Notes: generated from the letters alone by a model not told the origin. A stretch of 64,000 nt of DNA from Saprospiraceae bacterium (GCA_019638455.1 JAHBTU010000001.1:1131501-1195500), one strand, 5' to 3'. Positions 27,475 through 35,620 are shown, counted from the stretch's first letter. Translations and numbers: made by a program.

Positions 27475-28185
27475 CTACCCTCCCAACAATGCCTGATATG
27501 CCGCCGCCCCGCAAATCCCGCCCAGAATCGGTGCCATCACAGGAATCCATGCGTAGCCCCAATCCGAGCCTCCTTTCCCTTGAATCGGCAATAGCGCGTG
27601 GGCGATACGCGGCCCCAAGTCGCGGGCGGGATTGATGGCCCAGCCCGTGGTGCCGCCCAGGGAGAGGCCAATCGCAACGATGAGCGCCCCCACTGCCAAT
27701 GGCTTCAACCCCTGCGAAAACTCATTGACGCCCAGCGCGGAAAGCCCAAAAAGCAGGACGAATGTGCCAAGAAATTCGCTGAAAAAATTAGCGGGCTTAT
27801 GGCGTACGGCAGGAGCAGTGCAAAAGACAGCAAGTTTGGCCGCTTGGTCGGTCGTGCGGCTCCAGTGGGGGAAATAATGCAACCAGACGAGTGTGGCGCC
27901 GAGGATGGCCCCAAGCATTTGACCCGTCACGTAGAGAGGCACTTTGGCCCAATCGAATTGGCCTGTTGCGGCTAAGGCCAAAGTGACGGCAGGGTTGATG
28001 TGTGCGCCGCTGGCATTGCCAAAAGCATACACGGCAAAGGTGACACCCAACGCCCATCCCATGGTGATGACGAGCCAACCCGCGTTTTCGTTTTTGGTGC
28101 CTTTAAGCACCACGCCTGCCACCACGCCATTGCCTAACAGAATAAGGAGTGCTGTGCCAAATAGTTCGGCGATAAAATTGAGCAT
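27475..28185 (-). CDS. glpF: Glycerol uptake facilitator (aquaglyceroporin, MIP family)
   Basis: A 236-residue channel of the major intrinsic protein family, which lets glycerol diffuse across the inner membrane. Both half-helix NPA motifs are present: GAHINPAVT (residues 61-68) and WAINPARDLGPR (182-193). The aspartate right after the second NPAR (D189) marks glycerol-conducting channels as opposed to water-selective ones. Six membrane segments can be drawn. It sits on the same strand as glpD and glpK, with a coiled-coil gene between it and glpD. Confidence 0.92.
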   Translation of the reverse strand: MLNFIAELFGTALLILLGNGVVAGVVLKGTKNENAGWLVITMGWALGVTFAVYAFGNASGAHINPAVTLALAATGQFDWAKVPLYVTGQMLGAILGATLVWLHYFPHWSRTTDQAAKLAVFCTAPAVRHKPANFFSEFLGTFVLLFGLSALGVNEFSQGLKPLAVGALIVAIGLSLGGTTGWAINPARDLGPRIAHALLPIQGKGGSDWGYAWIPVMAPILGGICGAAAYQALLGG

Positions 28186-28201
28186 TTCGCAAAAGATTTA
28201 A

Positions 28202-28594
28202 TCACAACCACTTGACAGCAAAGCGATTGAATTCGTTTTTCATTTCGAGATACAATTCGCGGAAACGGTCCATTTTTTCACGAATCTCGCTGTGGTCCTT
28301 GAAGTGCACATGGTCAACAGCGATAGGGTGTTCCTGAGCAAATCCGGCCAGCCCATGCTCGTGTTTTTTGATACTGTTGCGCAGGATGTTGATGTGGTCG
28401 CGTTGGAGGTCGAAGCGATTTTGAAATGATTCGACCCCAGCCTCCACTTCGTTGTTGGTGTTTTTTGAGACTATCTCCTCCAAGCGATGCTCAAGGATAT
28501 TGAGTTCCTCTTTGTAAAAATTCAGTTCGTTGCGCCAGAGCTGGTGTTCGTAGTGCAAATCGGAGAGGTATGCGAAATTTTTGTTGTTAGTCAT
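28202..28594 (-). CDS. Small coiled-coil protein between glpD and glpF
   Basis: A 130-residue, highly charged helical protein of unknown function. I chose the ATG at 28594 (MTNNKNFAYLSDLHYEHQLW); the frame is open 18 codons further without support. Heptad-like patterns run through most of the sequence (NELNFYKEELNILEHRLEEI, FQNRFDLQRDHINILRNSI, IREKMDRFRELYLEMKNEF). Histidines are unusually frequent (about ten, for example KKHEHGLAGF and AVDHVHFKDH), so metal binding is conceivable. Its place 16 bases upstream of glpF on the same strand suggests co-transcription, but nothing links it to glycerol chemistry. Confidence 0.6.
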   Translation of the reverse strand: MTNNKNFAYLSDLHYEHQLWRNELNFYKEELNILEHRLEEIVSKNTNNEVEAGVESFQNRFDLQRDHINILRNSIKKHEHGLAGFAQEHPIAVDHVHFKDHSEIREKMDRFRELYLEMKNEFNRFAVKWL

Positions 28595-28681
28595 AAACAA
28601 GGTGGGTTGGTAAAACAGGTTTGTTGAGATGGCCGAAAGGTAAAACAACCTCTCCGCGCTCCATTCTTAAATCGAGAAAAA

Positions 28682-30319
28682 TTATTCGCCGGATGCTCGT
28701 CGGCGAAACACTTGGATTTGCTCCACATACTCATCCACCGCCGCCCGTTGTTGCGCGGATGTCCACCCAAGCACTATTCCCATAAGATAGGCCACTGTGG
28801 GGGCGGCTTCCACGGCGGCTTGCCAGTCGGTCGTTTCCAATCGAATGCGTCGGGCCAAAAAATCTCGCAAAGTACACGCCATTTCCTCTTGCGCAGCATA
28901 AACCACCTCGGCCTTGATGTATGGCCGTTCGTTCAATAGCCGTTCGCCCAAACGTGGGTCTTGTTTCGTCAAATCCCCCAATTTGCTCGCCCTTGTGCCG
29001 TACTTGTCCGCCAAATGTTGGCAAACATCCACGTCGAGGCCATAATCTTGGTGGATATTCTGCCAATAGTTTGCGTCCCATCCCTGCGCTCCGACGAGCA
29101 GGTGCGTTTCGGTGCGGCATGGCGCTTCGTGTGGCAACAGCTCGCACACCCTGTCAACGGCATCGCGAGCCATGAGGCGATAAGTCGTCCACTTCCCGCC
29201 CAAAAGGCTTAGCAGATTCGAGGTCGGGTCGTGTTCCACCTCATGGTCACGAACAAGGGATTTTGTGCCGCTTTTGGCTGGGGATGCCAGCAACGGCCTT
29301 AATCCACCGAATCCGGCCTTGACTTGCGTTTTTTCGACTTTTTCTGCCAAAAACGGCTCCAGTGTTTCCAGCAAAAAATCAACTTCGGATGCTTCCAACA
29401 GGGGTTCTTTTCCCAAATCCGCATAGTCGTCGTCGGTGGTGCCGAGCAACAATTGGCCTTCAAACGGAATGGCAAAGACCACTCTTCCATCCGGGGTTTT
29501 GGGAATGAGCAGGGCATCGTCGCTGGAAAGCACATTACGCGGCAACACAAGATGCACCCCTTTGGAGGGGCGAATGCGGGAGCCAAGTACCGGATTGGCC
29601 AGCTGGCGAATGGAATCGGCGAAAGGACCTGCGCAATTCAAAAACAACTGAGCCTTCACCCAAAAACGTTCACCGGAAAGTCGGTCCAACACCTGAGCCG
29701 AAGCCAATTTTCCCATTTTATCTTTTTGAAAACCAACCACTTCCAAGTGATTGGCCAGAGCTGCCCCCGCATGGGCGGCACTTTGTGCTAGCGCGAGGCA
29801 ATAGCGAGCGTCGTCCAATTGGCCATCATAATACAGCACCGCACTGTGAATCCGCTTCGTCAATCCGCTCATGCGGCCCAACGTCTCCATCCTGCCAAGC
29901 CAACGGCTCCGCGGCAAAGCGTCTTTGCCTGATGCGAACCAGTCGTACAGCCTCAGCCCAACGGAAAAATAAAAGCCCTCCAGCCACCCAAACACAGGGG
30001 TCAGCAGCGCCAAGGGGCGAGCCAGATGGGGGGCATTGCGCAACACGATGTGGCGCTCCTCCAACCCATGCCGCACTTGTTTGAGCTGCGCGAAATCAAA
30101 TCGTTTGAAAGCCTGCTCCAGATAGCGCACCCCCCCATGCACGAGTTTTGTGCTTCGAGAAGAAGTTTCTGCCGCGAAATCGGTTTTTTCCAGCAGCGCC
30201 ACTTTGAGGCCACGCAGTGCGGCATCGAGCGCGCAACCAGCGCCCGACGCGCCACCGCCAATGATGCAGATGTCAAACACTTCGTTTTGAAGGCGTTGCA
30301 GATGCTGAGTTCGATTCAT
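28682..30319 (-). CDS. glpD: Aerobic glycerol-3-phosphate dehydrogenase
   Basis: This FAD-dependent, membrane-associated enzyme oxidises glycerol 3-phosphate to dihydroxyacetone phosphate and passes electrons to the quinone pool. The 545 residues begin with the dinucleotide fold DICIIGGGASGAGCALDA (GxGxxG) and continue with the GlpD signature SSRSTKLVHGGVRYLE. Later come LFLNCAGPFADSIRQLA, GVHLVLPRN, LLLGTTDDDY and the C-terminal helical domain (LLGGKWTTYRLMARDAVD). It is the first gene of the minus-strand cluster glpD, coiled-coil protein, glpF. Repeat copy D lies 122 bases upstream of its start. Confidence 0.95.
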   Translation of the reverse strand: MNRTQHLQRLQNEVFDICIIGGGASGAGCALDAALRGLKVALLEKTDFAAETSSRSTKLVHGGVRYLEQAFKRFDFAQLKQVRHGLEERHIVLRNAPHLARPLALLTPVFGWLEGFYFSVGLRLYDWFASGKDALPRSRWLGRMETLGRMSGLTKRIHSAVLYYDGQLDDARYCLALAQSAAHAGAALANHLEVVGFQKDKMGKLASAQVLDRLSGERFWVKAQLFLNCAGPFADSIRQLANPVLGSRIRPSKGVHLVLPRNVLSSDDALLIPKTPDGRVVFAIPFEGQLLLGTTDDDYADLGKEPLLEASEVDFLLETLEPFLAEKVEKTQVKAGFGGLRPLLASPAKSGTKSLVRDHEVEHDPTSNLLSLLGGKWTTYRLMARDAVDRVCELLPHEAPCRTETHLLVGAQGWDANYWQNIHQDYGLDVDVCQHLADKYGTRASKLGDLTKQDPRLGERLLNERPYIKAEVVYAAQEEMACTLRDFLARRIRLETTDWQAAVEAAPTVAYLMGIVLGWTSAQQRAAVDEYVEQIQVFRRRASGE

Positions 30320-30333
30320 TCAGTAGAACGTGC

Positions 30334-30376
30334 CTTTTTTTATGCCTTGATTCGCTAAGATTTGTCAGATGACCAT
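30334..30376 (+). repeat. Short dispersed sequence (CCTTGATTCnCTnnGATTT), copy 1
   Basis: TATGCCTTGATTCGCTAAG followed by ATTTGTCAGATG here resembles TATACCTTGATTCTCTCGG followed by ATTTATCAGATG at about 57559-57590. The pair share most of roughly 34 positions. Both lie just upstream of minus-strand start codons (glpD and the DciA-like gene, respectively). Confidence 0.5.
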
Positions 30377-30441
30377 GATTGATGACCCTGATTTTGAGCA
30401 GATTGCGATTGCAGCCATGCCCAAAACCCGGCGGCGCGAGG

Positions 30442-30624
30442 TATAGTCAGCGCAAATCAGCCCTGTCCGCTTCACTTGGCTGGGCAAGCCCCTGAGTACA
30501 GGGTCTGACAAGGTGGTTTTGAACGAACGGCGCTCACAATCCTTTTAAAATCACACAAATCAATCAAGGAAATCCCTGCCTTGCCAACCGGCAGGTTCAA
30601 ATCCTCTTTAATCTGGGTATATAT
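30442..30624 (+). repeat. Dispersed hairpin repeat, copy D
   Basis: A full-length copy from TATAGTCAGCGC to CTGGGTATATA with all three inner hairpins: CTTG/CAAG around 30474, CCCTG/CAGGG at about 30490-30504 and CCTGCC/GGCAGG at about 30574-30595. It is the only copy not at the 3' end of a gene; it lies between the divergent glpD and ychF genes. Confidence 0.9.
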
Positions 30625-30696
30625 TCTTGATGGTTGGCGAAGAGGATACGCCAACGAAAACTTTGTTCTGTCCAAAAATTTCGCGGCTGCTTTTCC

Positions 30697-30704
30697 TAAC
30701 TTTG
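30697..30704 (+). promoter_or_regulatory. Bacteroidota -7 promoter box for ychF
   Basis: TAACTTTG fits TAnnTTTG and lies 108 bases upstream of the ychF start. The -33 element is not clear. Confidence 0.45.
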
Positions 30705-30811
30705 CGCCCGTTTTTGAATAAGGTCATGGTGGTAATAGAACCCAGTTGAAGTCATTACCGCATTTTAAAAATGGCCCTAATGACTTTTATGACTTTAATT
30801 CCCTACAATTA

Positions 30812-31918
30812 ATGGCTCTGCAATGCGGCATCGTTGGCCTGCCCAACGTCGGAAAATCAACCCTTTTCAACGCCCTCACCAGCGGCAAGGCACTGGCGGC
30901 GAACTACCCCTTCGCCACCAAAGACCCCAATTTGGGCATCATCACCGTGCCTGACCAGCGATTGGACAAATTGGCTGAATTGGTAACCCCCCAACGAGTG
31001 GTGCCCACCACCGTGGAAATACTCGATATCGCTGGTCTCATCAAAGGCGCGAGCAAGGGCGAAGGACTTGGCAACCAATTTTTGGCAAACATACGCGAAG
31101 TAGATGCCATCGTGCATGTGGTGCGCTGTTTTGATGATGACAACGTGGTGCATGTGGATGGCTCGGTCAACCCCGTGCGCGATAAGGAAATCATTGACCT
31201 CGAATTGGGGCTTAAAGACCTCGAAACCATCGAAAAACGCATGGATAAGGTGTCGCGTACCGCTAAAGCAGGCAACAAAGACGACCTCAAAGCCCTTGAA
31301 ATACTGACAAAAGTAAAAGCCCATTTGGAGACTGGTCGAGTGGCACGCGAGCTGCTCGCCGACTTGGACGAGGACGGCAAAACACTCATTGTCCGCGACT
31401 TGGCATTGCTCACCGCCAAGCCCGTGCTATATGTGTGCAACGTGGACGAAAGCGCCATCGAATCGGGCAATGCGCACACAGAGGCATTCAAAAAAATGGT
31501 GGCTGCCGAAAACGCGGAGGTCATCCTAATCTGCGCTGGCATAGAAGCGCAAATTGCCGAGATGGACACCCCCGAAGAACGTCAGGAATTTCTCGAAATG
31601 ATGGGGCTTGCAGAGCCGGGCGTGAACAAACTCATTCGTTCGGCGTATAAATTGCTCAACCTCATCACTTACTTCACTGCCGGGGAAAAAGAAGTGCGTG
31701 CCTGGACGGTGCGCCGAGGCACCAAAGCCCCAGAAGCAGCGGGGGTGATACACTCCGATTTTGAAAAAGGCTTCATTCGTGCCGAGGTCATCAAATACAA
31801 TGATTTTGTGGCACTTGGTTCGGAAGCCAAAGTGAAAGAGGCGGGCAAAATGGCCGTCGAGGGCAAGGAGTATGTGGTGCAGGACGGCGACATCATGCAC
31901 TTCCGATTCAATGTGTGA
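30812..31918 (+). CDS. ychF: Redox-regulated ATPase YchF (OBG family)
   Basis: A universally conserved OBG-family P-loop protein that hydrolyses ATP and binds ribosomes. The ATG at 30812 (MALQCGIVGLPNVGKSTLFN) gives the usual start, with the Walker A motif GLPNVGKST at once; the longer frame upstream is unsupported. Other marks are the G3 motif DIAGLIKGASKGEGLGNQFL, the G4 position with NVDE in place of NKxD (the ATP-selective form of this family), a coiled-coil insertion (about 130-200) and a C-terminal TGS domain (LITYFTAGEKEVRAWTVRRG ... EGKEYVVQDGDIMHFRFNV, cited only as the region). The length of 368 is typical. A perfect 32-base palindrome follows the stop. Confidence 0.95.
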   Translation: MALQCGIVGLPNVGKSTLFNALTSGKALAANYPFATKDPNLGIITVPDQRLDKLAELVTPQRVVPTTVEILDIAGLIKGASKGEGLGNQFLANIREVDAIVHVVRCFDDDNVVHVDGSVNPVRDKEIIDLELGLKDLETIEKRMDKVSRTAKAGNKDDLKALEILTKVKAHLETGRVARELLADLDEDGKTLIVRDLALLTAKPVLYVCNVDESAIESGNAHTEAFKKMVAAENAEVILICAGIEAQIAEMDTPEERQEFLEMMGLAEPGVNKLIRSAYKLLNLITYFTAGEKEVRAWTVRRGTKAPEAAGVIHSDFEKGFIRAEVIKYNDFVALGSEAKVKEAGKMAVEGKEYVVQDGDIMHFRFNV

Positions 31919-31924
31919 GGCTGG

Positions 31925-31956
31925 GTTGAAGGGCTTGCCCGGGCAAGCCCTTCAAC
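31925..31956. repeat. Perfect 32-base palindrome after ychF
   Basis: GTTGAAGGGCTTGCCC is followed directly by its exact reverse complement, GGGCAAGCCCTTCAAC. The palindrome lies 6 bases after the ychF stop and lacks a T-run. Its core GGGCTTGCCCGG is also found in the first hairpin of the dispersed repeat family, so it may be a related remnant or a factor-dependent terminator. Confidence 0.85.
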
Positions 31957-31998
31957 TCATTAAAACCCATTAAACCACTTCAACTCATTCAATCTCCA

Positions 31999-32607
31999 AT
32001 GCTCAACACCATCATTTTTGACCTTGGCGGCGTACTTATTGACTGGAACCCCGAATACGTTTTCCGGGAGGTTATCCCAGATGGGGCACGGCGACACTAT
32101 TTTTTTGAAAATATCTGCACACATGATTGGAATGTGGAGCAGGATGCCGGGCGGCCTCTTGCTTTGGCCACCGAAATGCTCGTGAGCGAGCACCCCGACT
32201 GGGAACCCGAGATAAGGGCCTATTACGGACGTTGGGAAGAAATGCTCGGAGGGCCGATTCACGAGACGGTGGATTTGTTGAGCGAACTCCGCGCTCGCCA
32301 GCAACATCGCTTGCTGGCGTTGACCAATTGGAGCGGCGAGACATTTCCCGTTGCGTTGTCGAAATACGACTTTCTCCATTGGTTCGAGGGCATCGTCGTG
32401 TCGGGTGATGAAAAGACGCGCAAGCCATTTGCCGATATTTATGAAATACTGCTCCGTCGCTACGAGGTGAACCCTTCGCAAGCGGTTTTTATTGATGATA
32501 GCCTCAAAAACGTGGAAGGTGCGGAAGCCGTCGGGATACGCGGCATCCATTTTCAAGGAGCCAGTCATTTGCGCAACACGCTGAAATCGCTGGGCGCTTT
32601 GGCTTGA
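31999..32607 (+). CDS. HAD-superfamily hydrolase (YihX-like sugar phosphatase)
   Basis: A 202-residue haloacid-dehalogenase-type phosphatase. Motif I is FDLGGVL with the nucleophile Asp at residue 8; as in YihX, the second aspartate of the DxD pair is replaced by glycine. Motif II is LTNWSG, the motif III lysine lies in DEKTRKPFADIYE and motif IV is VFIDDSLKNVEGAEAVG. The cap domain (about 15-90) is helical, as in subclass IA. YihX acts on glucose 1-phosphate; the substrate here is inferred only loosely. The gene may follow ychF in one transcript. Confidence 0.8.
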   Translation: MLNTIIFDLGGVLIDWNPEYVFREVIPDGARRHYFFENICTHDWNVEQDAGRPLALATEMLVSEHPDWEPEIRAYYGRWEEMLGGPIHETVDLLSELRARQQHRLLALTNWSGETFPVALSKYDFLHWFEGIVVSGDEKTRKPFADIYEILLRRYEVNPSQAVFIDDSLKNVEGAEAVGIRGIHFQGASHLRNTLKSLGALA

Positions 32608-32658
32608 CCAATTTTACTGTGTCGCCAACATCTTTTCATTGAATCATAAACGTACATC

Positions 32659-33732
32659 ATGCTCAAGAACAAACTAAAACAACTCAAACTCGTGCAGGCA
32701 GACCCGGCAGTCAGCATCCTGCTCAACACCCACCGCACACACCCAGACAACAAGCAAGATGCCGTGACGCTGAAAAACCTCATCACGGAGGCCGAAACCC
32801 GCTTGTTTGAGGCCTACGACAAGCGCACCGTGTGGCCCATCATGGAGAGACTGCGCAAATTGGAGTCGGAGATTGACCACAATTACAATCTCGACAGTCT
32901 GGCGCTCTTCGCTACCGCCGAAATCAGCGAGGCCATCAAACTCCCGGTGGGCGTGGAAGACCGCGTGATTATTGACACCAACTTCGCCACACGCGACCTC
33001 ATGCGTGCACTCCAGCAAACCGAGCATTACTATGTGCTTTGCATCAGCCACAGCAAAGCGCGGTTGCTCCAAGCCGTCAACGACCGCATCGTGAAGGAGT
33101 TCTCGGAGCAGTCCAAATTCCCCTTCGTGAACGGCACGGTGTATACGACCGACAACCTTCAAAAATCAATGGGCAACGTGCAAGACAACTTTTCCAAAGA
33201 GTTTTTCAATCGCGTTGACAAAGAGTTTCAAAACTACTACAAAGCCGAGCCGCTGCCTGTGGTGTTGGCAGGTGCCGAACGCAACATTTCCTACTATCGC
33301 GAAATTGCAGACAAAAACGAATGGATAGTCGGCGACATCGTGGGGAACTACGACGATACCTCTACGCATGAAATCATCAAGAAGACCAGTGAAGTGGTGC
33401 GCGAATACAACAAAAAACGCCACGAAACGGCCTTGACAGAACTAGAACAAGCACAGAGCGACCAAAAACTGCTTGATGACCTATCCGATATTTATCGCGC
33501 CGCACAAGAGGGACGTGCCGACACGCTCTATGTGGAAAAGGATTTCTTCCAGCCTGCCGTCATTGACGGCGACGCGCTCGTGCCGCATAGCGACCCGAAC
33601 GCACCGGGCGTGGTGGACGACATCATTGATGAAATCGCGGAAACAGTGATGACCTACGGTGGCTCGGTGGTGTTTATGCCGCCCGGTGCGCTGAGCGCCT
33701 ATCGCCGCATTGCCTTGCGCGTACGCTATTGA
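32659..33732 (+). CDS. Bacterial archaeo-eukaryotic release-factor-1-like protein (baeRF family 3 type)
   Basis: A 357-residue cytoplasmic protein. The N-terminal part (VSILLNTHRTHPDNKQDAVTLKNLI, shown as a region) and the middle stretch (HYYVLCISHSKARLLQAVND, LPVVLAGAERNISYYREIA) match the layout of bacterial proteins related to domains 2 and 3 of eRF1/Pelota, described computationally as baeRF families with proposed roles in ribosome rescue. The C-terminus (DDIIDEIAETVMTYGGSVVFMPPG) corresponds to the L7Ae-like domain. No GGQ-type peptidyl-tRNA hydrolysis motif is visible. The assignment is from memory of the family pattern. The gene starts 51 bases after the HAD gene and ends at a long hairpin. 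Confidence 0.6.
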   Translation: MLKNKLKQLKLVQADPAVSILLNTHRTHPDNKQDAVTLKNLITEAETRLFEAYDKRTVWPIMERLRKLESEIDHNYNLDSLALFATAEISEAIKLPVGVEDRVIIDTNFATRDLMRALQQTEHYYVLCISHSKARLLQAVNDRIVKEFSEQSKFPFVNGTVYTTDNLQKSMGNVQDNFSKEFFNRVDKEFQNYYKAEPLPVVLAGAERNISYYREIADKNEWIVGDIVGNYDDTSTHEIIKKTSEVVREYNKKRHETALTELEQAQSDQKLLDDLSDIYRAAQEGRADTLYVEKDFFQPAVIDGDALVPHSDPNAPGVVDDIIDEIAETVMTYGGSVVFMPPGALSAYRRIALRVRY

Positions 33733-33745
33733 CCGATGTATTCAA

Positions 33746-33800
33746 AGGTTGTTTGAATTTATTCACTGGATTCAGAAGGTGAAATGAATTCAAACAACCT
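33746..33800. terminator. Long hairpin between convergent genes
   Basis: AGGTTGTTTGAATT at 33746-33759 pairs with AATTCAAACAACCT at 33787-33800, with further pairing inside. It occupies the gap between the baeRF-like gene and the convergent lipoprotein gene. It lacks a strong T-run, so a termination role is inferred from its position. Confidence 0.6.
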
Positions 33801-33801
33801 C

Positions 33802-34494
33802 TCAGTTGGGCAACAAATCCCAGCCGTATCCTTCCCCCGTCCACGGGGTGTATGTGGAAAAGCGAACAATGCCGTGAGGCTTGGCGAAAACGTATGTTTC
33901 GCCATTCCAGTCCCAAGCCATGGCTGTATTTTCCACGATGACGTTCAGTTGAGAATATGTCCGCCCGAACAAGTCGTAGTTTTCGGCAAAACCCTGCTGG
34001 CGACATTCACACTTGGGAAAACTCGTTTTCCAGCCTAAAATCTCGACCTTAGGCGAGGTGATTTTGGCTAATGGAAGGCCTGTTTGAGAAATTTGATGAG
34101 CAAAAATCCTAGAATACAAATACTCCCCTGAGTTGACAGGGCTTACTCGCAAAGTGTCGTTCGATACAAGCAGGTAGTAATAGAACACACTGTCTTTCCA
34201 CACATTCAGCCAAGGATGCACATAACTGACATAGTGCAACGACTCTGCAACCTTGTAGCCTTTGGCGTCCTTGTCAACAATTTCGAGCCGGAGCGTGTCG
34301 TCGGAGTGTTCAAAGGACATGTTTTCAAAGAAATAGGCGCTCCCGTTTAGCCCGATGTATTGAGCCATCTGCCCAACTTCAAGTGCATCAAAACGGATGT
34401 GATTGTTGATGGGCAGTGGCATATCGAATGGGCTACTTTTTTGACAAGCGGACAACAGGGAGAAAAGCGCGAAAAAAAGAATGAATTGTTTCAT
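33802..34494 (-). CDS. Lipoprotein of unknown function
   Basis: A 230-residue lipoprotein (ATG at 34494, MKQFILFFALFSLLSAC with the lipobox LSAC). The mature part contains beta-strand-like stretches such as YIGLNGSAYFFENMSFEHSD, SVFYYYLLVSNDTLRVSP and ENTAMAWDWNGETYVF. There are two neighbouring cysteines (PKCECRQQG). I do not recognise the family. Repeat copy E lies 53 bases upstream of the start, so its promoter must be in or near the repeat edge. Confidence 0.6.
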   Translation of the reverse strand: MKQFILFFALFSLLSACQKSSPFDMPLPINNHIRFDALEVGQMAQYIGLNGSAYFFENMSFEHSDDTLRLEIVDKDAKGYKVAESLHYVSYVHPWLNVWKDSVFYYYLLVSNDTLRVSPVNSGEYLYSRIFAHQISQTGLPLAKITSPKVEILGWKTSFPKCECRQQGFAENYDLFGRTYSQLNVIVENTAMAWDWNGETYVFAKPHGIVRFSTYTPWTGEGYGWDLLPN

Positions 34495-34546
34495 AAATAA
34501 ACGTTTTTGCATGCAGCGGTTAGGCCGTTCAGGGCTGTCATACTAT

Positions 34547-34726
34547 TATAGTCAACGCAAATCAGCCCCGTCCGCTTCACTTGGCCGGGCAAGCCCCTGA
34601 ATACAGGTCTGACAAGGTGGTTTTGAACGAACGGCGCTCGCAATCCTCTGAAAATCATGCAAATCAATCAAGGAAATCCCTGCCTTGCCAACCGGCAGGT
34701 TCAAATCCTCTTTATTCGGGGTATAT
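34547..34726 (+). repeat. Dispersed hairpin repeat, copy E, overlapping a gene end
   Basis: A full-length copy from TATAGTCAACGC to GGGGTATAT. One base is missing in the second hairpin (CAGG where others have CAGGG). Its last 15 bases contain the stop codon (34712-34714) and final codons of the minus-strand arginyltransferase-like gene. Confidence 0.9.
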
Positions 34727-35494
34727 CACGCGGTCATCCGCCCCATAATCCAGCGGCGGCCCCACCGCCCACTCCTCGCGCCAGTCGCGCACGGGCAGCC
34801 GTTCGAGCGGATACCAGTTGCCCCACCAGTCGTAGTATTCCAAGTTATTGAAATTAAGTTTGTAGTCGAACTCGCTCGGCAAATCGTACACGAAGCCGGG
34901 GTAATAGTAATCGCGTCCGGCTTCAATGGCGAACTCGATTTCCTTCAACATCGTGAACGTGCCGAGGCTGCGCTGCGATTCGCGCATATCATAGATGCCG
35001 TAATTGCCCGCCACGCTGCGCCGCCCGATGTGGAAAAAACTGGTGGCGACCAAGTTTTTTTTATTTTTAATCACATCAAACTGCATCCCATAGCAGGGCA
35101 TAAGGCTGCTGAAAAAACTAAAAAAACCGTAGATGCTCATCGGGCGGTTGTAGGCGAAACGGGTGGCATGTTGCTCAAATAACACCTCATGCTCGTGGGT
35201 AATTTGGATTGCCTTGCGCTGCACCGTCAAATCGTCGTTGCGGCGAAGGCATTTGCGCTGACTTTTGCTGAACTCGAAACCTTTTAACCGAATACGCAAC
35301 ATCACCACCCGGCAAGGCACACCACGCCACTCCCAAAAGTTGCGGCGAAATATCAAGTCGGCCCAATACACCCAGCCGTCCTCGCAGAAACGGTCGAACA
35401 CCATCGTGTCCAACGCCTGCATCGGGACATATTCCTCAATGTGGTGCGGGTTGAACGCGATGTGGCGGAAAACAGAGAGCGATTTTTGGTGCAT
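34712..35494 (-). CDS. Arginyl/leucyl-tRNA-protein transferase-like protein (GNAT fold)
   Basis: A 260-residue protein resembling the catalytic half of ATE1/Bpt aminoacyl-tRNA-protein transferases, which attach an amino acid to protein N-termini in the N-degron pathway. The family text RxxxLRRN appears in FEFSKSQRKCLRRNDDLTV, and the C-terminal half has the acetyltransferase-like YGIYDMRESQRSLGTFTMLKEIEFAIEAG and RDYYYPGFVY (regions). The N-terminal cysteine cluster of ATE1 is absent. I chose the ATG at 35494 (MHQKSLSVFRHIAFNPHH). The last codons (IYPE and stop) lie inside repeat copy E, so the original C-terminus may have been altered. A different GNAT function is possible. Confidence 0.65.
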   Translation of the reverse strand: MHQKSLSVFRHIAFNPHHIEEYVPMQALDTMVFDRFCEDGWVYWADLIFRRNFWEWRGVPCRVVMLRIRLKGFEFSKSQRKCLRRNDDLTVQRKAIQITHEHEVLFEQHATRFAYNRPMSIYGFFSFFSSLMPCYGMQFDVIKNKKNLVATSFFHIGRRSVAGNYGIYDMRESQRSLGTFTMLKEIEFAIEAGRDYYYPGFVYDLPSEFDYKLNFNNLEYYDWWGNWYPLERLPVRDWREEWAVGPPLDYGADDRVIYPE

Positions 35495-35620
35495 TTCTGA
35501 AAAATGTAGGACGAATTTGCAAATCCGATGTACAACTTTGTCGCCCAAAAATAGACATTCTCTCTACTTTTGCCCGTTCCAAAAATTGTAGTTTCAAAAA
35601 TTTCCAATTTCCAATTTCTA

